Positions 1-9,918 of a stretch of 64,000 nucleotides of DNA are shown here, piece by piece; the stretch's first letter is position 1; each line of letters opens with the position of its first letter. Source of the DNA: Pyrenopolyporus hunteri (Eukaryota > Ascomycota > Sordariomycetes > Xylariales > Hypoxylaceae); contig CADCXC010000011.1 in assembly GCA_902806595.1 (NCBI GenBank), positions 372,001 through 436,000 on the forward strand, given 5' to 3'. Position numbers and translations under genes: made by a program. Under the pieces are notes generated by a model. The model worked only from the letters and a program-made list of their open reading frames with translations, was not told the DNA's origin and made no database searches.

Positions 1-22
1 GCAGAGAGGCTTACCTGCAAGA

Positions 23-1096
23 ATGGTCAATTTCGAATATAATGCGAATCCGGCTCGCGTTGTCTTTGGGAGCGGCACCATCAAAAAGGTGCCGGAAGAG
101 CTCTCTCGAGCCAAGGTATCCAAACCTTTCCTGCTCAGCACGCCTCAGCAGGTGGGCCACATCGACTTGCTCAAAAGCGTACTCGGGGATGTCGTCTCAG
201 GTGTGTTCACGGAGGCCACGATGCATACGCCCGTGGAGGTGACCGAGAAAGCGTTGGAACAACTGAAATCCTCGGGAGCGGATTCCATTGTCTCAATCGG
301 AGGCGGCAGCACGGTCGGTCTGGGAAAAGCCCTCAGCATCCGGACTGGCCTCTTCCACCTGACGATCCCGACGACGTATGCCGGCAGCGAAGTCACACCG
401 ATCCTGGGCGAGACAGATGCCGGGAGGAAGACGACTAGGTCTGATCCGAAAATCTTGCCTAGTGCCGTCGTATACGACGTCGATTTCACCATGTCCCTGC
501 CGGTTGGTCTTACTTCCACTAGTGGTGTGAATGCTATTGCGCATGCTGTCGAAGCGTTGTATGCTCGCAACACCAACCCAATTATCAACCTCCTTGCTCA
601 GGAGGGGGTTAAGGCCCTTGCGAACTCTCTCCCTATTCTAATTTCGGAACCTACCTCACAGGCGGCACGTTCGTCCGCTCTGTATGGCGCATGGCTCTGC
701 GGGACTTGTCTCGGCAGCGTTGGCATGTCCATCCACCACAAGCTCTGCCATACTCTGGGTGGCAGTTTTAACCTTCCCCACTCCGAGACGCACACTATAG
801 TTCTGCCGCACGCACTCTCATATAATGCGCCGAATGTTCCTGCGGCGATGGAGGCACTTGCTGCGGCGCTGCCTGAGAGTGAGGGCGACGCAACGAAGGG
901 GTTAAATATCCTCTTGAAGAAATTGAAGGTTGAGAGGAGCCTGAAAGCTCTTGGGATGCAGGAAAGCGACATCGACAAGGCGGCAGACATCGCCGTCAAC
1001 AACCCCTATTGGAATCCCCGGCCTATTGAAAGGGGCCCGATAAGAGAGCTGATCCGTCGAGCTTGGGCTGGAGAAGAGGCGAGAGCTGATTTATAA
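23..1096 (+). CDS. Maleylacetate reductase (iron-type alcohol dehydrogenase family)
   Basis: Single-exon gene of 357 residues. Family members reduce maleylacetate to 3-oxoadipate with NAD(P)H, a late step in hydroxyquinol or resorcinol-type aromatic breakdown in the cytosol. The start is set by the family-like opening NFEYNANPARVVFGSGT directly after the Met. The nucleotide-binding loop SIGGGSTVGLGKAL lies near residues 91-104. The metal-site region shows NAIAHAVEALYA near 169-180 and a His-rich stretch with HHKLCHTLGG and LPHSETHTIVLPHA in the middle third. Length fits the bacterial and fungal family (about 350-360). Only 22 bases lie upstream in the window, so promoter and left neighbours, often a ring-cleaving dioxygenase in such pathways, cannot be seen. 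A paralogous iron alcohol dehydrogenase is possible but the whole chain looks like the reductase branch. Confidence 0.88.
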   Translation: MVNFEYNANPARVVFGSGTIKKVPEELSRAKVSKPFLLSTPQQVGHIDLLKSVLGDVVSGVFTEATMHTPVEVTEKALEQLKSSGADSIVSIGGGSTVGLGKALSIRTGLFHLTIPTTYAGSEVTPILGETDAGRKTTRSDPKILPSAVVYDVDFTMSLPVGLTSTSGVNAIAHAVEALYARNTNPIINLLAQEGVKALANSLPILISEPTSQAARSSALYGAWLCGTCLGSVGMSIHHKLCHTLGGSFNLPHSETHTIVLPHALSYNAPNVPAAMEALAAALPESEGDATKGLNILLKKLKVERSLKALGMQESDIDKAADIAVNNPYWNPRPIERGPIRELIRRAWAGEEARADL

Positions 1097-1482
1097 TAGA
1101 AAGAGTTGGGCTCTCTCTAGTTGTTATGTCTCTATTTTTGTATAGGCGGCTTCCGGGTAGGAGACTAACGGCGTGGTCCTATGAATAAATCAGTCTCTTG
1201 AATTTAACAAATCTCGTCGTTAGGGCATGATGTTTACCCCTAAATACCTGTTTACCCGGTTGGCAGATTTGGTTAACGCCTCATGCTAAATTCTATTTAT
1301 CTGTAGGCCAGCCTACGCAGCCAACGTGGCGTTAAGAACGATTTCTATCACATATGTACTGTCCTAAAAAAATGAGGGATCCTTAGCTCCATCTCTATAG
1401 ACATCCGCGATAACATATATATAAGGTCCGGAAGTAGTCGCATCTACGCCATCCCATCCCATAGCGCGCCCATCCAGTCAGG
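1097..1482. other. Convergent intergenic region
   Basis: Spacer between the 3' ends of the maleylacetate reductase (+) and the Tda3-like gene (-). It contains short scattered inverted words (TTAACGCC near 1275 and GGCGTTAA near 1328) but no ordered palindrome. No coding exon or RNA gene seen. Confidence 0.5.
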
Positions 1483-2934
1483 TCATAAGACCAATGCGGG
1501 ATCGCAACCAGCCAGTCGCGCGCTCTTCGCCTTACCATCCAATATGATCTCGCTAACAAGCTTCCCTGTAGCGGGCGCATTCTGTATACCCCAGCACGTG
1601 TGTCCCGCCGCGACGATGAGTCCTTTCGTGTTGCCCACTTGGCCTATATACGGACCTCCTTGGGGCAAGTAGCATGCTTGCTTCGCAAGAACCTGTCCTT
1701 CTTTGCCGAGTTCGTCGCTTATGGCGCCAACTTGATATATGATGTCATCGCAGCGCGCCGTGTCGACCTCGACCTCGGCGGTCGTCAGCGGCAAGTCAAC
1801 GACGTTATCCGTGGGGCCGCATGCGTACGCGGTGCCGTCCGGTCGCGCGTAGATTTCGGGCTCGACAATTTGCTGCCCTCTGAGCGGCCGTATATTGGGC
1901 GATCCCTTAGAGTCTTTGGGTGTGGGTGTAGGGAAGCCGGTTGGGAGCATGATCGATGTGAAGAGCGCGTATGCGGATATGGGTCTCGGCGTCTTAATAA
2001 CGACGCTATGCGCTCGAGCAGCGGCAACGGGAATCTCGGGTAGGAGACGTCGCGTCCAGGGCCCAGTGGCCACGACGCAGTCTGTTGTGGGTAATATTTC
2101 TTCTCTCCCATCTTTCTCGTAGGTCACGCTCTCTACGCCCTCCCCATCTGCTGACTTGTTGATAGCTGTGACCCTCGCGCCTGTCACGATTCTCACCCCC
2201 TTGTCCTCGGCTAACTGTGCCATACTTCGGGTGAATAGTTCGGGATGCACCTGCGCTGTGTTGTCTGGAGTGCCCATCCCCTCGTAAGCAGTCAGCGCCT
2301 CTTCCGTATCGAGCCAGTCCAAGTCCTCAGGGGCGCCGAGTTTCTGCAGGGCCTTAATATCCGTCTTGTGATCCTTATGGAGGCCTTTTGAACCTTGTTC
2401 TGCGCCGCTGCTAATAGGTTCCGTGTGCTCATTGTGTTTGCCGCCCACCGAGTCTTTATCAAATCCGGGTGGGAGCCGCGCCCGACAATCGATCTGACTG
2501 GCATAACATCGTCTATATCCCCATTTCTTATCACCGCCGTGCTCTTTCGCCAGTTCATCGTGTAGCCTAAAGCTTAGCGGAACGATGTTATTCGGGAACG
2601 CCCACAGCGCAAGTAGACCACCTGCTTTACCGCTTGCGCCGCCAGCGATTCCATCGTGCGCGGGGTTCTTCTTGGACGCGGTCGCGGGGTCAGCCAGAAT
2701 GGCCGGGTCTTGGATGCTGTCGGGGGTACGCCCTCCGGAGTTGGTCGACGAGGCTTCGAGGAGGGTTATCCGATGGGTTTCTGGTGAGTAGGAGGGATGT
2801 CGGGTAAGAAAGTAGGCGGTACAGCATCCAATAATCCCACCACCTATTATGGTGATGTCTTTTGGGGTTGAAGACATGTTGCGACGGGTTGATGTGGTAA
2901 AGAGACGTAACGTCAGTGGCGCAAGGTTAAGCAT
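1483..2934 (-). CDS. Tda3-like FAD-dependent (DAO-type) oxidoreductase
   Basis: Uninterrupted 483-residue gene. The FAD-binding GxGxxG motif is seen in ITIIGGGIIGCCTAYFL at residues 28-44, and a second conserved stretch GGASGKAGGLLALWAFP follows near residue 97. The C-terminus holds GLIVAAGHTCWGIQNAPATG, a block characteristic of the yeast Tda3 / fission yeast FAD-dependent oxidoreductase group linked to late endosome-Golgi traffic. Two starts are possible: Met1, which adds a basic hydroxylated leader (LRLFTTSTRR) resembling a mitochondrial presequence, or Met20 (2877) just before the flavin fold. The substrate is unknown; members look like D-amino-acid or sarcosine oxidase relatives. It is transcribed in the same direction as the reverse-transcriptase gene to its right. 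Confidence 0.85.
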   Translation of the reverse strand: MLNLAPLTLRLFTTSTRRNMSSTPKDITIIGGGIIGCCTAYFLTRHPSYSPETHRITLLEASSTNSGGRTPDSIQDPAILADPATASKKNPAHDGIAGGASGKAGGLLALWAFPNNIVPLSFRLHDELAKEHGGDKKWGYRRCYASQIDCRARLPPGFDKDSVGGKHNEHTEPISSGAEQGSKGLHKDHKTDIKALQKLGAPEDLDWLDTEEALTAYEGMGTPDNTAQVHPELFTRSMAQLAEDKGVRIVTGARVTAINKSADGEGVESVTYEKDGREEILPTTDCVVATGPWTRRLLPEIPVAAARAHSVVIKTPRPISAYALFTSIMLPTGFPTPTPKDSKGSPNIRPLRGQQIVEPEIYARPDGTAYACGPTDNVVDLPLTTAEVEVDTARCDDIIYQVGAISDELGKEGQVLAKQACYLPQGGPYIGQVGNTKGLIVAAGHTCWGIQNAPATGKLVSEIILDGKAKSARLAGCDPALVL

Positions 2935-3568
2935 TCACTCGAGTCACGTCCGTCCGTCCCGTTATTTTGAATATCTCGGATACTTTGAATATTTTGAATA
3001 ATCTAAATCGAAGTTTGACGCACCCGTTTCAAACTTTTCCTCAAACAACTTTAATAAGCAGAAACATTACGATAATGGCAGGTGCCTACCATCTATGTTA
3101 CCTTACCTCCCTCGCCTGCCCTCATGTACGTAATCCGAGCTGTCCAGGCACCGGCACCTTCTTTTCTCCACGTATGTCATTGCCCCGGGGCCCGCGATGT
3201 TACGTCATTAATATAGTGTACCTAGTACTTGGATCTGCCTCCCAGAGCTGCTAGGTACCTAGGTACCTACCTACATATCTACCTAGGTATTAAGCTCTTC
3301 TCACATTCGTAAAGACTTTTTCCAAAACTCAAACATCTCCCATTGGAATTAAGAGCCAAGTCGACATGAGATGGAAAGCCTCCAAAGCGCGAAATCAGAA
3401 ATCTTTTTTCGCAGTAGGTTAATCAATTTGTACCTAGGTATTTCTTGAGCCTAATGAATGGATAGTTTCGGAGCATCGACGAAAATCATTTCCCCTACGT
3501 CGAAATCGCATATTGATACTAATACGTCCCCCGTCCTAAATATCCAGAGATGCCCACCATACATACCC
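2935..3568. other. Intergenic with palindromic TAGGTACC microsatellite
   Basis: Promoter side of the Tda3-like gene and 3' side of the reverse-transcriptase gene. A self-complementary run of TAGGTACC units lies at about 3251-3290. No further gene is seen. Confidence 0.5.
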
Positions 3569-6457
3569 TTAACCTTGCCATTTGATTCTCTTGTCCCGGA
3601 AGATACTCACCATCCCCATCGGCAACAGTCCCGGCTCAACAAGATTTAGGCCCCCGAAACGGTCCATGACCTCGGGCCCGTAAAGCGCAGCCACCCACTT
3701 CCAATACGGATCCATGGAAGACCAATCCCCTGTGATTCCCTTGAGGGTTCCTTGCTGCTTCAAGCCACTTATCCCGCTCATGACCCTCGCACTCGCAGTT
3801 TGGATGCCCTCCTCCTTGGGTACCTTCATTAATCGTTTGTATACATGATAGAGGCTGTTGTCGAAGTTGTAGCCCGCGTCTTCGCGATACCGTATATACT
3901 CGGCGAAGCTCATGAACTCTTCTACGTCTAGCTTATTGTCAGGCTCCCACTTCACCGCGAGACGGTGATCTCGCTGGGTCGAGCCGTTTTCGAATGCGAT
4001 TTTGCGGGAGTTGTATGCGTCTCTCTCAGCCTCAAAGAATGCGTCAAGGATCTTAGTTGGGTCTTGCGTCACTGTGTCGTGAACCTGCAGGATGGATATG
4101 AACGGACTCTTGAGGTCGAGACCTCCAACTTCCATCGGGAAGTAAAAATAGGCATCGGGAATGTCCGAAGTGTCAAACCGTTCCTTGATGAGGCCCTTGA
4201 GATAATCGACAATGTTCGTTGCGCCTTGTCGGATTCCGCTATCGGGGATCAAAGATGAGGATGATGAGAAGACTTCTCGTTGGATCCGTTCGTGAGTTGC
4301 AAGCATCTGGGAAACGTGGTCGCGTCCAAAACAATTTGCCGCCTTCCCGAAATTCGAGGTGAAGAAGGTTGCGGCGTAAGTGTTCCAAGCTTGAATGAAC
4401 GATATTATGCTGTTCTGCTTGTCGTGAAGCTGCTTGCGTAGCTCGATGATGTGTTTATCAACCATACTCTGGTCAATTTCAAACCTCCCGGTCTGTGGCG
4501 AGAGCCTGAGAAACCCCCAACGAATATCGCCTTTCGGGAGGGTCCTATCGATTTCAAGGGAAACGCCTGGGCTTCGTGAAATACGCATAGTGCCTGTTTT
4601 TGACAGATCTATATAAGTCCCAGTGGCTTTGACGAATTCGGCTACCGATTTCCACGCGGCTACAGCAGTAGAATGATCTCGCGACCAGAACCAGAAGTCG
4701 TCTTGCATACGGAAGAGCATAGCCCCGCCCGTGGATTGATTGACCGAGAAGTCGAGGCAGAACATAATCACCTCTCCGAAAACGCCACTAAGGACGTGCG
4801 ATGCAGGCGTGCCGCGGGATCGAGTCCGTGTAGGGGCGGAGGGGTCGTCATCGAGGAACTTTAGAGGCGCCTTCAGGAATTTCTTAAAGAAGCTGAGCCA
4901 CGTCGCCGAGACACCGAAGAAAGATAGAACCTTCAATAACGTTTCATGGGGAAGGAGACTATTCCATCTTTCGAACACAGAGTGGATCGCTGTGATTTCG
5001 CCGTACAATTTGGTATTGATGGCGATTTCGGTTGACAAGAGGCGTAGCAACCGTTGCTTTGACTGCATGGGACTCTCACTGCCGGAATTCTCGTCGTCTA
5101 CATCATCGTCGTTGAATTGATCCTGGTGTTGGCCGGGTTGAGATGCCATTTGTCGTCGGACACTGGGGAGCCCAAAAGAGGCCGTCTGTACAAACCTACG
5201 TCGCGGGTACGTTTGCATCGCCTGCGCAGGAACGCCCGCCTGGTATTCAGCTTCTTCTTCACCTTGAGCGGCTTCATTTCGCTGGGAGTCGTTATCCATC
5301 AGTTGGGCCATAAAGTAGCGCTTGCGATAGATTGCATCCCTGATTGACCGAACTGATTTCTTATGATCCTCTGGTCCTAGATAGTATTCTCGTCGCCTCG
5401 CGTCAGCTTTAGGTATCGGTTTGCAGTGGGCCTCCCAGGCCCCAGGGGTTTTCTGGAACTCGTTAAAGGCCTTTTTGAAGAAGACAGACCACTTGACACC
5501 TATGTGCTGCAAGAAGATTGCCTGGATAAGGTCTTCCTGCATGAGGATGTTGTACGATCCGTTAATCTGTCGCTGTTGCTCTAAGGTTACGATAGGCCCC
5601 CACGACCACGTCTCCAAAGACGTAATTCTCATGTTCAAGACGTCGGCAACATCTCCGAGTATGACGGGATTATTCTTGAAGTCCTTGAGCACTTCACGTT
5701 TTTCGTCGGAGAGGAGGTCGGATGATAATAAGCCATCACAGGCCCATTTTAGAGTGGAAGGGGTGAACTGATTTGGCGCGGACATCTCGCTCTCGAAGTT
5801 GGCGACCGCGTCCCGTAACTTCTTCAATGCTTTAAACCTGAAAAGCGGATCCGTATCTTCTTCGCCGAAGAGGCGATCTAAGTATGCCTGAAGTTCATCC
5901 TCGTTAACATTGGCGGGTTCGAAGACAGCGCGCTCCCACTGCTCCCGAGCATCTTGTTTCATTGCGCTGTGAACGTCCTCGAAGCCCTCCGACATGGCGA
6001 CGTCAACCTCATCAGTTTTGGACTTCTCTGTAGACAGCCACTCAGTGACCAGCTTGGCGTAGAGCGAAGCGTATTGGTATTTCAGTGATTGGGCCTCTAG
6101 ATGATGGAGCAAAGATTCTTCCCAGTGGCGCATCGTCTTGGTGGATAGAGACGGGTCATATTTGGCCTGAGCTAAAAAGCAGTCGAGGTTTTTCAGCTCC
6201 AGCTCCAGCTCGGAGTTCTTCGACTGGGCGGCATTGTCAACCTTGCCACCTTTGCCGGATTTCAGGGCGTAACACGCCTTTACACCTTCACTCAAGATAC
6301 GGAGACGCTCAGTTGGCTTCTCTTCGCCCTCTAGCATGGAGAGGGTGTTAGCTTTTGTGGTTTCAAAGTCCAACCTGCGCTTCGACAGTTCCTCCAGTTT
6401 GGTATCAGTTATCTTCTGAAGTGCCTCCGAAAAGACACGGTTATTGGATGAAGCCAT
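3569..6457 (-). CDS. rvt: RVT-family domesticated reverse transcriptase, with motif A aspartate apparently replaced
   Basis: Intronless 962-residue gene. The N-terminal third is charged and helical (FSEALQKITDTKLEELSKRR at 9-28), consistent with the coiled-coil region of fungal RVT proteins. The RT core is recognisable: a motif B-like GTPASHVLSGVFGE, and motif C in LFRMQDDFWFW, where D586 and D587 (bases 4697-4702) are the expected catalytic pair. Motif A should be in ITAIHSVFERWNSLLPHETL. Aligning its PH with the usual RT pattern, and with RVT sequences as I remember them (S-D-x-x-W-F), puts Val494 (GTG, complement of 4976-4978) where Asp is normal. No LTR, integrase, endonuclease or flanking repeat is present, so this is a host gene rather than a transposon. 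RVT proteins are single-copy cellular RTs reported in fungi, bacteria and rotifers. It could be a non-catalytic relative; family assignment is from motif pattern and memory only. Confidence 0.75.
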   Translation of the reverse strand: MASSNNRVFSEALQKITDTKLEELSKRRLDFETTKANTLSMLEGEEKPTERLRILSEGVKACYALKSGKGGKVDNAAQSKNSELELELKNLDCFLAQAKYDPSLSTKTMRHWEESLLHHLEAQSLKYQYASLYAKLVTEWLSTEKSKTDEVDVAMSEGFEDVHSAMKQDAREQWERAVFEPANVNEDELQAYLDRLFGEEDTDPLFRFKALKKLRDAVANFESEMSAPNQFTPSTLKWACDGLLSSDLLSDEKREVLKDFKNNPVILGDVADVLNMRITSLETWSWGPIVTLEQQRQINGSYNILMQEDLIQAIFLQHIGVKWSVFFKKAFNEFQKTPGAWEAHCKPIPKADARRREYYLGPEDHKKSVRSIRDAIYRKRYFMAQLMDNDSQRNEAAQGEEEAEYQAGVPAQAMQTYPRRRFVQTASFGLPSVRRQMASQPGQHQDQFNDDDVDDENSGSESPMQSKQRLLRLLSTEIAINTKLYGEITAIHSVFERWNSLLPHETLLKVLSFFGVSATWLSFFKKFLKAPLKFLDDDPSAPTRTRSRGTPASHVLSGVFGEVIMFCLDFSVNQSTGGAMLFRMQDDFWFWSRDHSTAVAAWKSVAEFVKATGTYIDLSKTGTMRISRSPGVSLEIDRTLPKGDIRWGFLRLSPQTGRFEIDQSMVDKHIIELRKQLHDKQNSIISFIQAWNTYAATFFTSNFGKAANCFGRDHVSQMLATHERIQREVFSSSSSLIPDSGIRQGATNIVDYLKGLIKERFDTSDIPDAYFYFPMEVGGLDLKSPFISILQVHDTVTQDPTKILDAFFEAERDAYNSRKIAFENGSTQRDHRLAVKWEPDNKLDVEEFMSFAEYIRYREDAGYNFDNSLYHVYKRLMKVPKEEGIQTASARVMSGISGLKQQGTLKGITGDWSSMDPYWKWVAALYGPEVMDRFGGLNLVEPGLLPMGMVSIFRDKRIKWQG

Positions 6458-7442
6458 GTTGGGTGGTTAATGTCACGTGTGTATGATTTAGCCCCTGAGA
6501 TTCAGGAAGGAAAGGAGACCGTTGGGATGGGGAATGGCAGGTATTTTTATATCTCAAATACGTTCAACTGTAGCCTAGTAGCCGGGCGCCTGGGGTTTCC
6601 GCCCGCATCTGGCGCGCGAATGCTGTCACGCCCCGGATGCCTTGGATGCCTTGGATGGATCGTCCTTGCATTATGGTGGCGAGATATCCTAGGGAAGTCC
6701 ATCAACGCCGGCCAATAATAAGAATGACTCACAAGAGCGAAATCCTTCATGGGCACACACGAAGATCTCGCTGTTTGAAACGCGTACCAAGTTTAGACAA
6801 CTGGAACACACTTGATTCAAAGATACGAAATTTGCTCAACTACCATAGATGCCTGGTACCCTAAAGGTAGGCTTCCAATGAGATGGTAGAGCTTGGATGG
6901 ATTTGGAATGAAAATGAGGTGACGGTCGTCATATCGTTTAGACTGTTGATCATTAGAGTAACGGATAATGGGATATTATGCATTGATTACATATTTATTG
7001 CACTAAAGGTGATTTCCTTGAAAAGAATGCAATATTCTACTATCCAAATTATCTCTGTCTAGGTATTAACAAGGCAAACTGCCTTATGGTTGCGTTGTGC
7101 TAGTTGAGGCTCATTCTGGTAGGCTTAATCTGAATGCCAACAAGTTATTATATGCAGCTATAAGCCGGCGCTCATGAACGGTTGCTATACACCCTTCCTA
7201 TGAAAATCGCTTTCAGAAGATTTTTTTATGGTGGGAAATTTGGCCGGCTGGTATTGAACGTGGTCAGATGTCTCGCCAGCTGACACGTTCTGCTCGCTAT
7301 CGCGCAAGAGCCACTGAGCTGAACCTTGAGAGATATGGTGGAGTGTCCACTATAATTTAGTGGGGTGTGGGGGGTGCTCCTCCCATAGCTTGGAAAATTA
7401 AGGCCTCTGTTGAGAATTAATTGGCTTGACTTTTGGCTTGAC

Positions 7443-7466
7443 AGGTGGCTAGCAGTGCTGCCACCT
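7443..7466. repeat. Short near-perfect hairpin
   Basis: AGGTGGC at 7443-7449 pairs with GCCACCT at 7460-7466, and inner AGCA pairs with TGCT. It may be the end of a decayed inverted-repeat element, but no partner copy was found nearby. Confidence 0.4.
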
Positions 7467-8833
7467 GACAGCAACTTTGGGTATGGGCAGAACTTTGGAA
7501 AGCAACCAGTCTATAAAACATAGATAGAAGATATATTTTCTTACTCTGTTGGTGGATTTTTCAATTTGATGCTAAGCAAGCCGTGGACGAACTGATTTTT
7601 GGGGTGATTCAAGAAACTCTGCAGAGAGGTAGGTATATAGGTAGGTATGTAAGGTATCGTGTTTGGTCTCGATATCCCGGGCGTGTTTTTGTCGTACACT
7701 TAGCATCTACTATACTGTAATAACGAGCCGGCTTCCTCGAAATTAGTAGTTCGTAGACAAGCCTCACTTCGCCTTCTTCCATGGCGTATACGTAAGTAGT
7801 TATAGCAATGTTGATTCCTTCATAGTATGGTCGGCCTCGTAAAATAACTCCAATTTTAACGGCTTAATACCCGATGACGTACTATGACAGGCAATATAAT
7901 AGATAGGTACCTAACCCGTGCTATCGAGATTATGTGGATTCGAAGTCATTTTTGGGCAGAAGTGTAAGTAACCTTGCTGACGATATAAGTTATGCTATAG
8001 TTTTTTTTGGTGATCATAATTTTCGTGTCATTCTATGAGATCGATAGTGTACTGAGGGACTGACCCCCCTACTTGGGAGCTATGCCTCTACCTTATAAGA
8101 TGGATCCGGGTTAAGTTTAATCCCGGACTCCGATATATAGGTCCTACTCTCTACCCAGAGGATAGGCTAGGCAGTTTTTAACATTTCTAACCCATTGAGC
8201 TAGTGGCTAGTCTTTTTTTCCTTGAATAAGTAGTTAACTTGGTACATGGTGAACAGGTGACCTTTTTTAATTTCGTGGCTGGGAGGGGACACCAATCACT
8301 CGGAATTTTGGGAGAGTCTTAGAAATGGGACGGAGGGGACATCATTTAGCGAGGATGAAACTATAGGTAGGTACCTAATTATGACAGGAGAGCCGCATTG
8401 TACCTGGATTTGTGCTCGCCGCCCCAGAAGTATTATGTTTTGTACGCCGAGCTTGTCCCGGCTCGGCTCAACGGAGGTATGGGGCATACCCCTAGATATG
8501 GATCGCACACTATGGTACACATATACCTGGAGGTAAAAAGAAAAGACAATGCCAAAATGTTCTGAAAGTTGTGCCTGGATCTCTCACGGAGCTTCTTCCT
8601 AGAATTATCTTGATTCGTCCCAGAAGACTTGATCGTGACTTACTTAATTCCTGGTGGCCACGCGGCAAACCGGGTCAGGGTACCCACAAGAGCGTGGCCC
8701 ATCCGGAATCTCTGTTTTAATAGACAGCTGATTAACAACATGGTCGAGTTAAGTAGGGGTTAGTCTGTGACAAGTCCAACAATGGCCAATTTGGTGCCAT
8801 ATCTAGTTCCGGAGTTGTTCAACCTCGACGATT

Positions 8834-8835
<2 letters not shown>

Positions 8836-8864
<29 letters not shown>
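8836..8864. repeat. Poly(T) tract, 29 bases
   Basis: Uninterrupted run of T. Similar homopolymer runs occur at 33165-33184, 46863-46880, 49012-49031 and 50345-50372, so this is a genome-wide habit rather than a poly(A) tail of a specific retroelement. Confidence 0.85.
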
Positions 8865-9918
8865 GAATAATGCCTTCTCCGTTCTAGGCTTATGAATTGC
8901 TCCGGGGCTTTATATGTAGGTACTTTTCGGGTTACCTTACCATTGATCTCATATTGCTCGCACCGGCATGCTCTACTTTACCATAGTACCGTCATAGGTT
9001 GGCGTGGTTAGAAGTCGATCGAGATTTTATATAAAAGGGACCAGCCCCGGCCTGATCGTCCGTCCGCTTTGACGGCCTACCCACCTCGGCTAGCTTAGTA
9101 GAAATCCCCTTTGTTACTTGCATTGTCTAGGGGACCCACAGACGCCGAAGCCATGCGACTTAGTAGTACTTACTAGAGAGTCTGCCGCGGATTAAAGCCG
9201 GCTACTAGTCGTATAGAGTTAGCCAGTCTACAGCTTGAGTTATATTTTGCCATTGGATCGAAATTTTTGGCCGTGGTAACAGCGATGTCTTTGTTAGGAC
9301 TTCTCGAGTCTGTCTGGGAGATCCTGGCGAAAATACTCCAGGGGTACTCTGCGATGCGTACTCGTTCCTGGTAGCGGTTCACTTTATTAAAATATGTGGC
9401 TATTTTATACTCTATCTAGCTCCTGATCCAGATGCCAGGGGTAAACGAGACCAAAAACTAGTTGAATATATTTATATTCGAAAGTCCGTACTGGTTGCGG
9501 ACTTCTTGAAGCCAAAGGTCTCGGCCGGGGGCTAAGTCTCTTAAGATACAATAGCCTCTTTAAGGTGCCCGGATAGAATCCGGTACATGAACTAATGGCG
9601 CCCATCAGCAATGTCCGACGCCGTCCCGCTAAGCTAGAGCGTCAAAGAGCGAGCCGCTAAGACTAAATCGCAGAGCGTTACAGATCTTGATCGGCCGGTT
9701 TTCCTTGGACTCAGAGATTCAATTCGCCTTAAGAGTCACATTAAATAGGTATGTAACCATGTCATCCTCCCCCTGCGATGTTCTGCGAAGTTTAATCGAT
9801 CTTTCCGCAGTCTTTTATTCGGCCGCCCTTTTCCTATTCGCGCGCGAGTTACAGAGTCAAACAACATATATTACTGCTTGATCCGCCAAGATAAAATAAT
9901 TCTGTTGGCTCTTGCGCC

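Larger units (their letters stand above)
6458..9918. other. Gene-poor stretch
   Basis: About 3.5 kb with only short, low-quality reading frames on either strand. It contains a hairpin at 7443-7466 (AGGTGGC/GCCACCT arms), a 29-base poly(T) run at 8836-8864 and AT-rich segments. No recognisable transposon protein, tRNA or rRNA was seen. The right end is the promoter side of the membrane-protein gene that starts at 9919. Confidence 0.5.

Noticed and set aside
8836..8864. Poly(T) run as the tail of a LINE element
   Set aside because: No retroelement coding sequence or target duplication is adjacent, and similar runs occur at several unrelated places.
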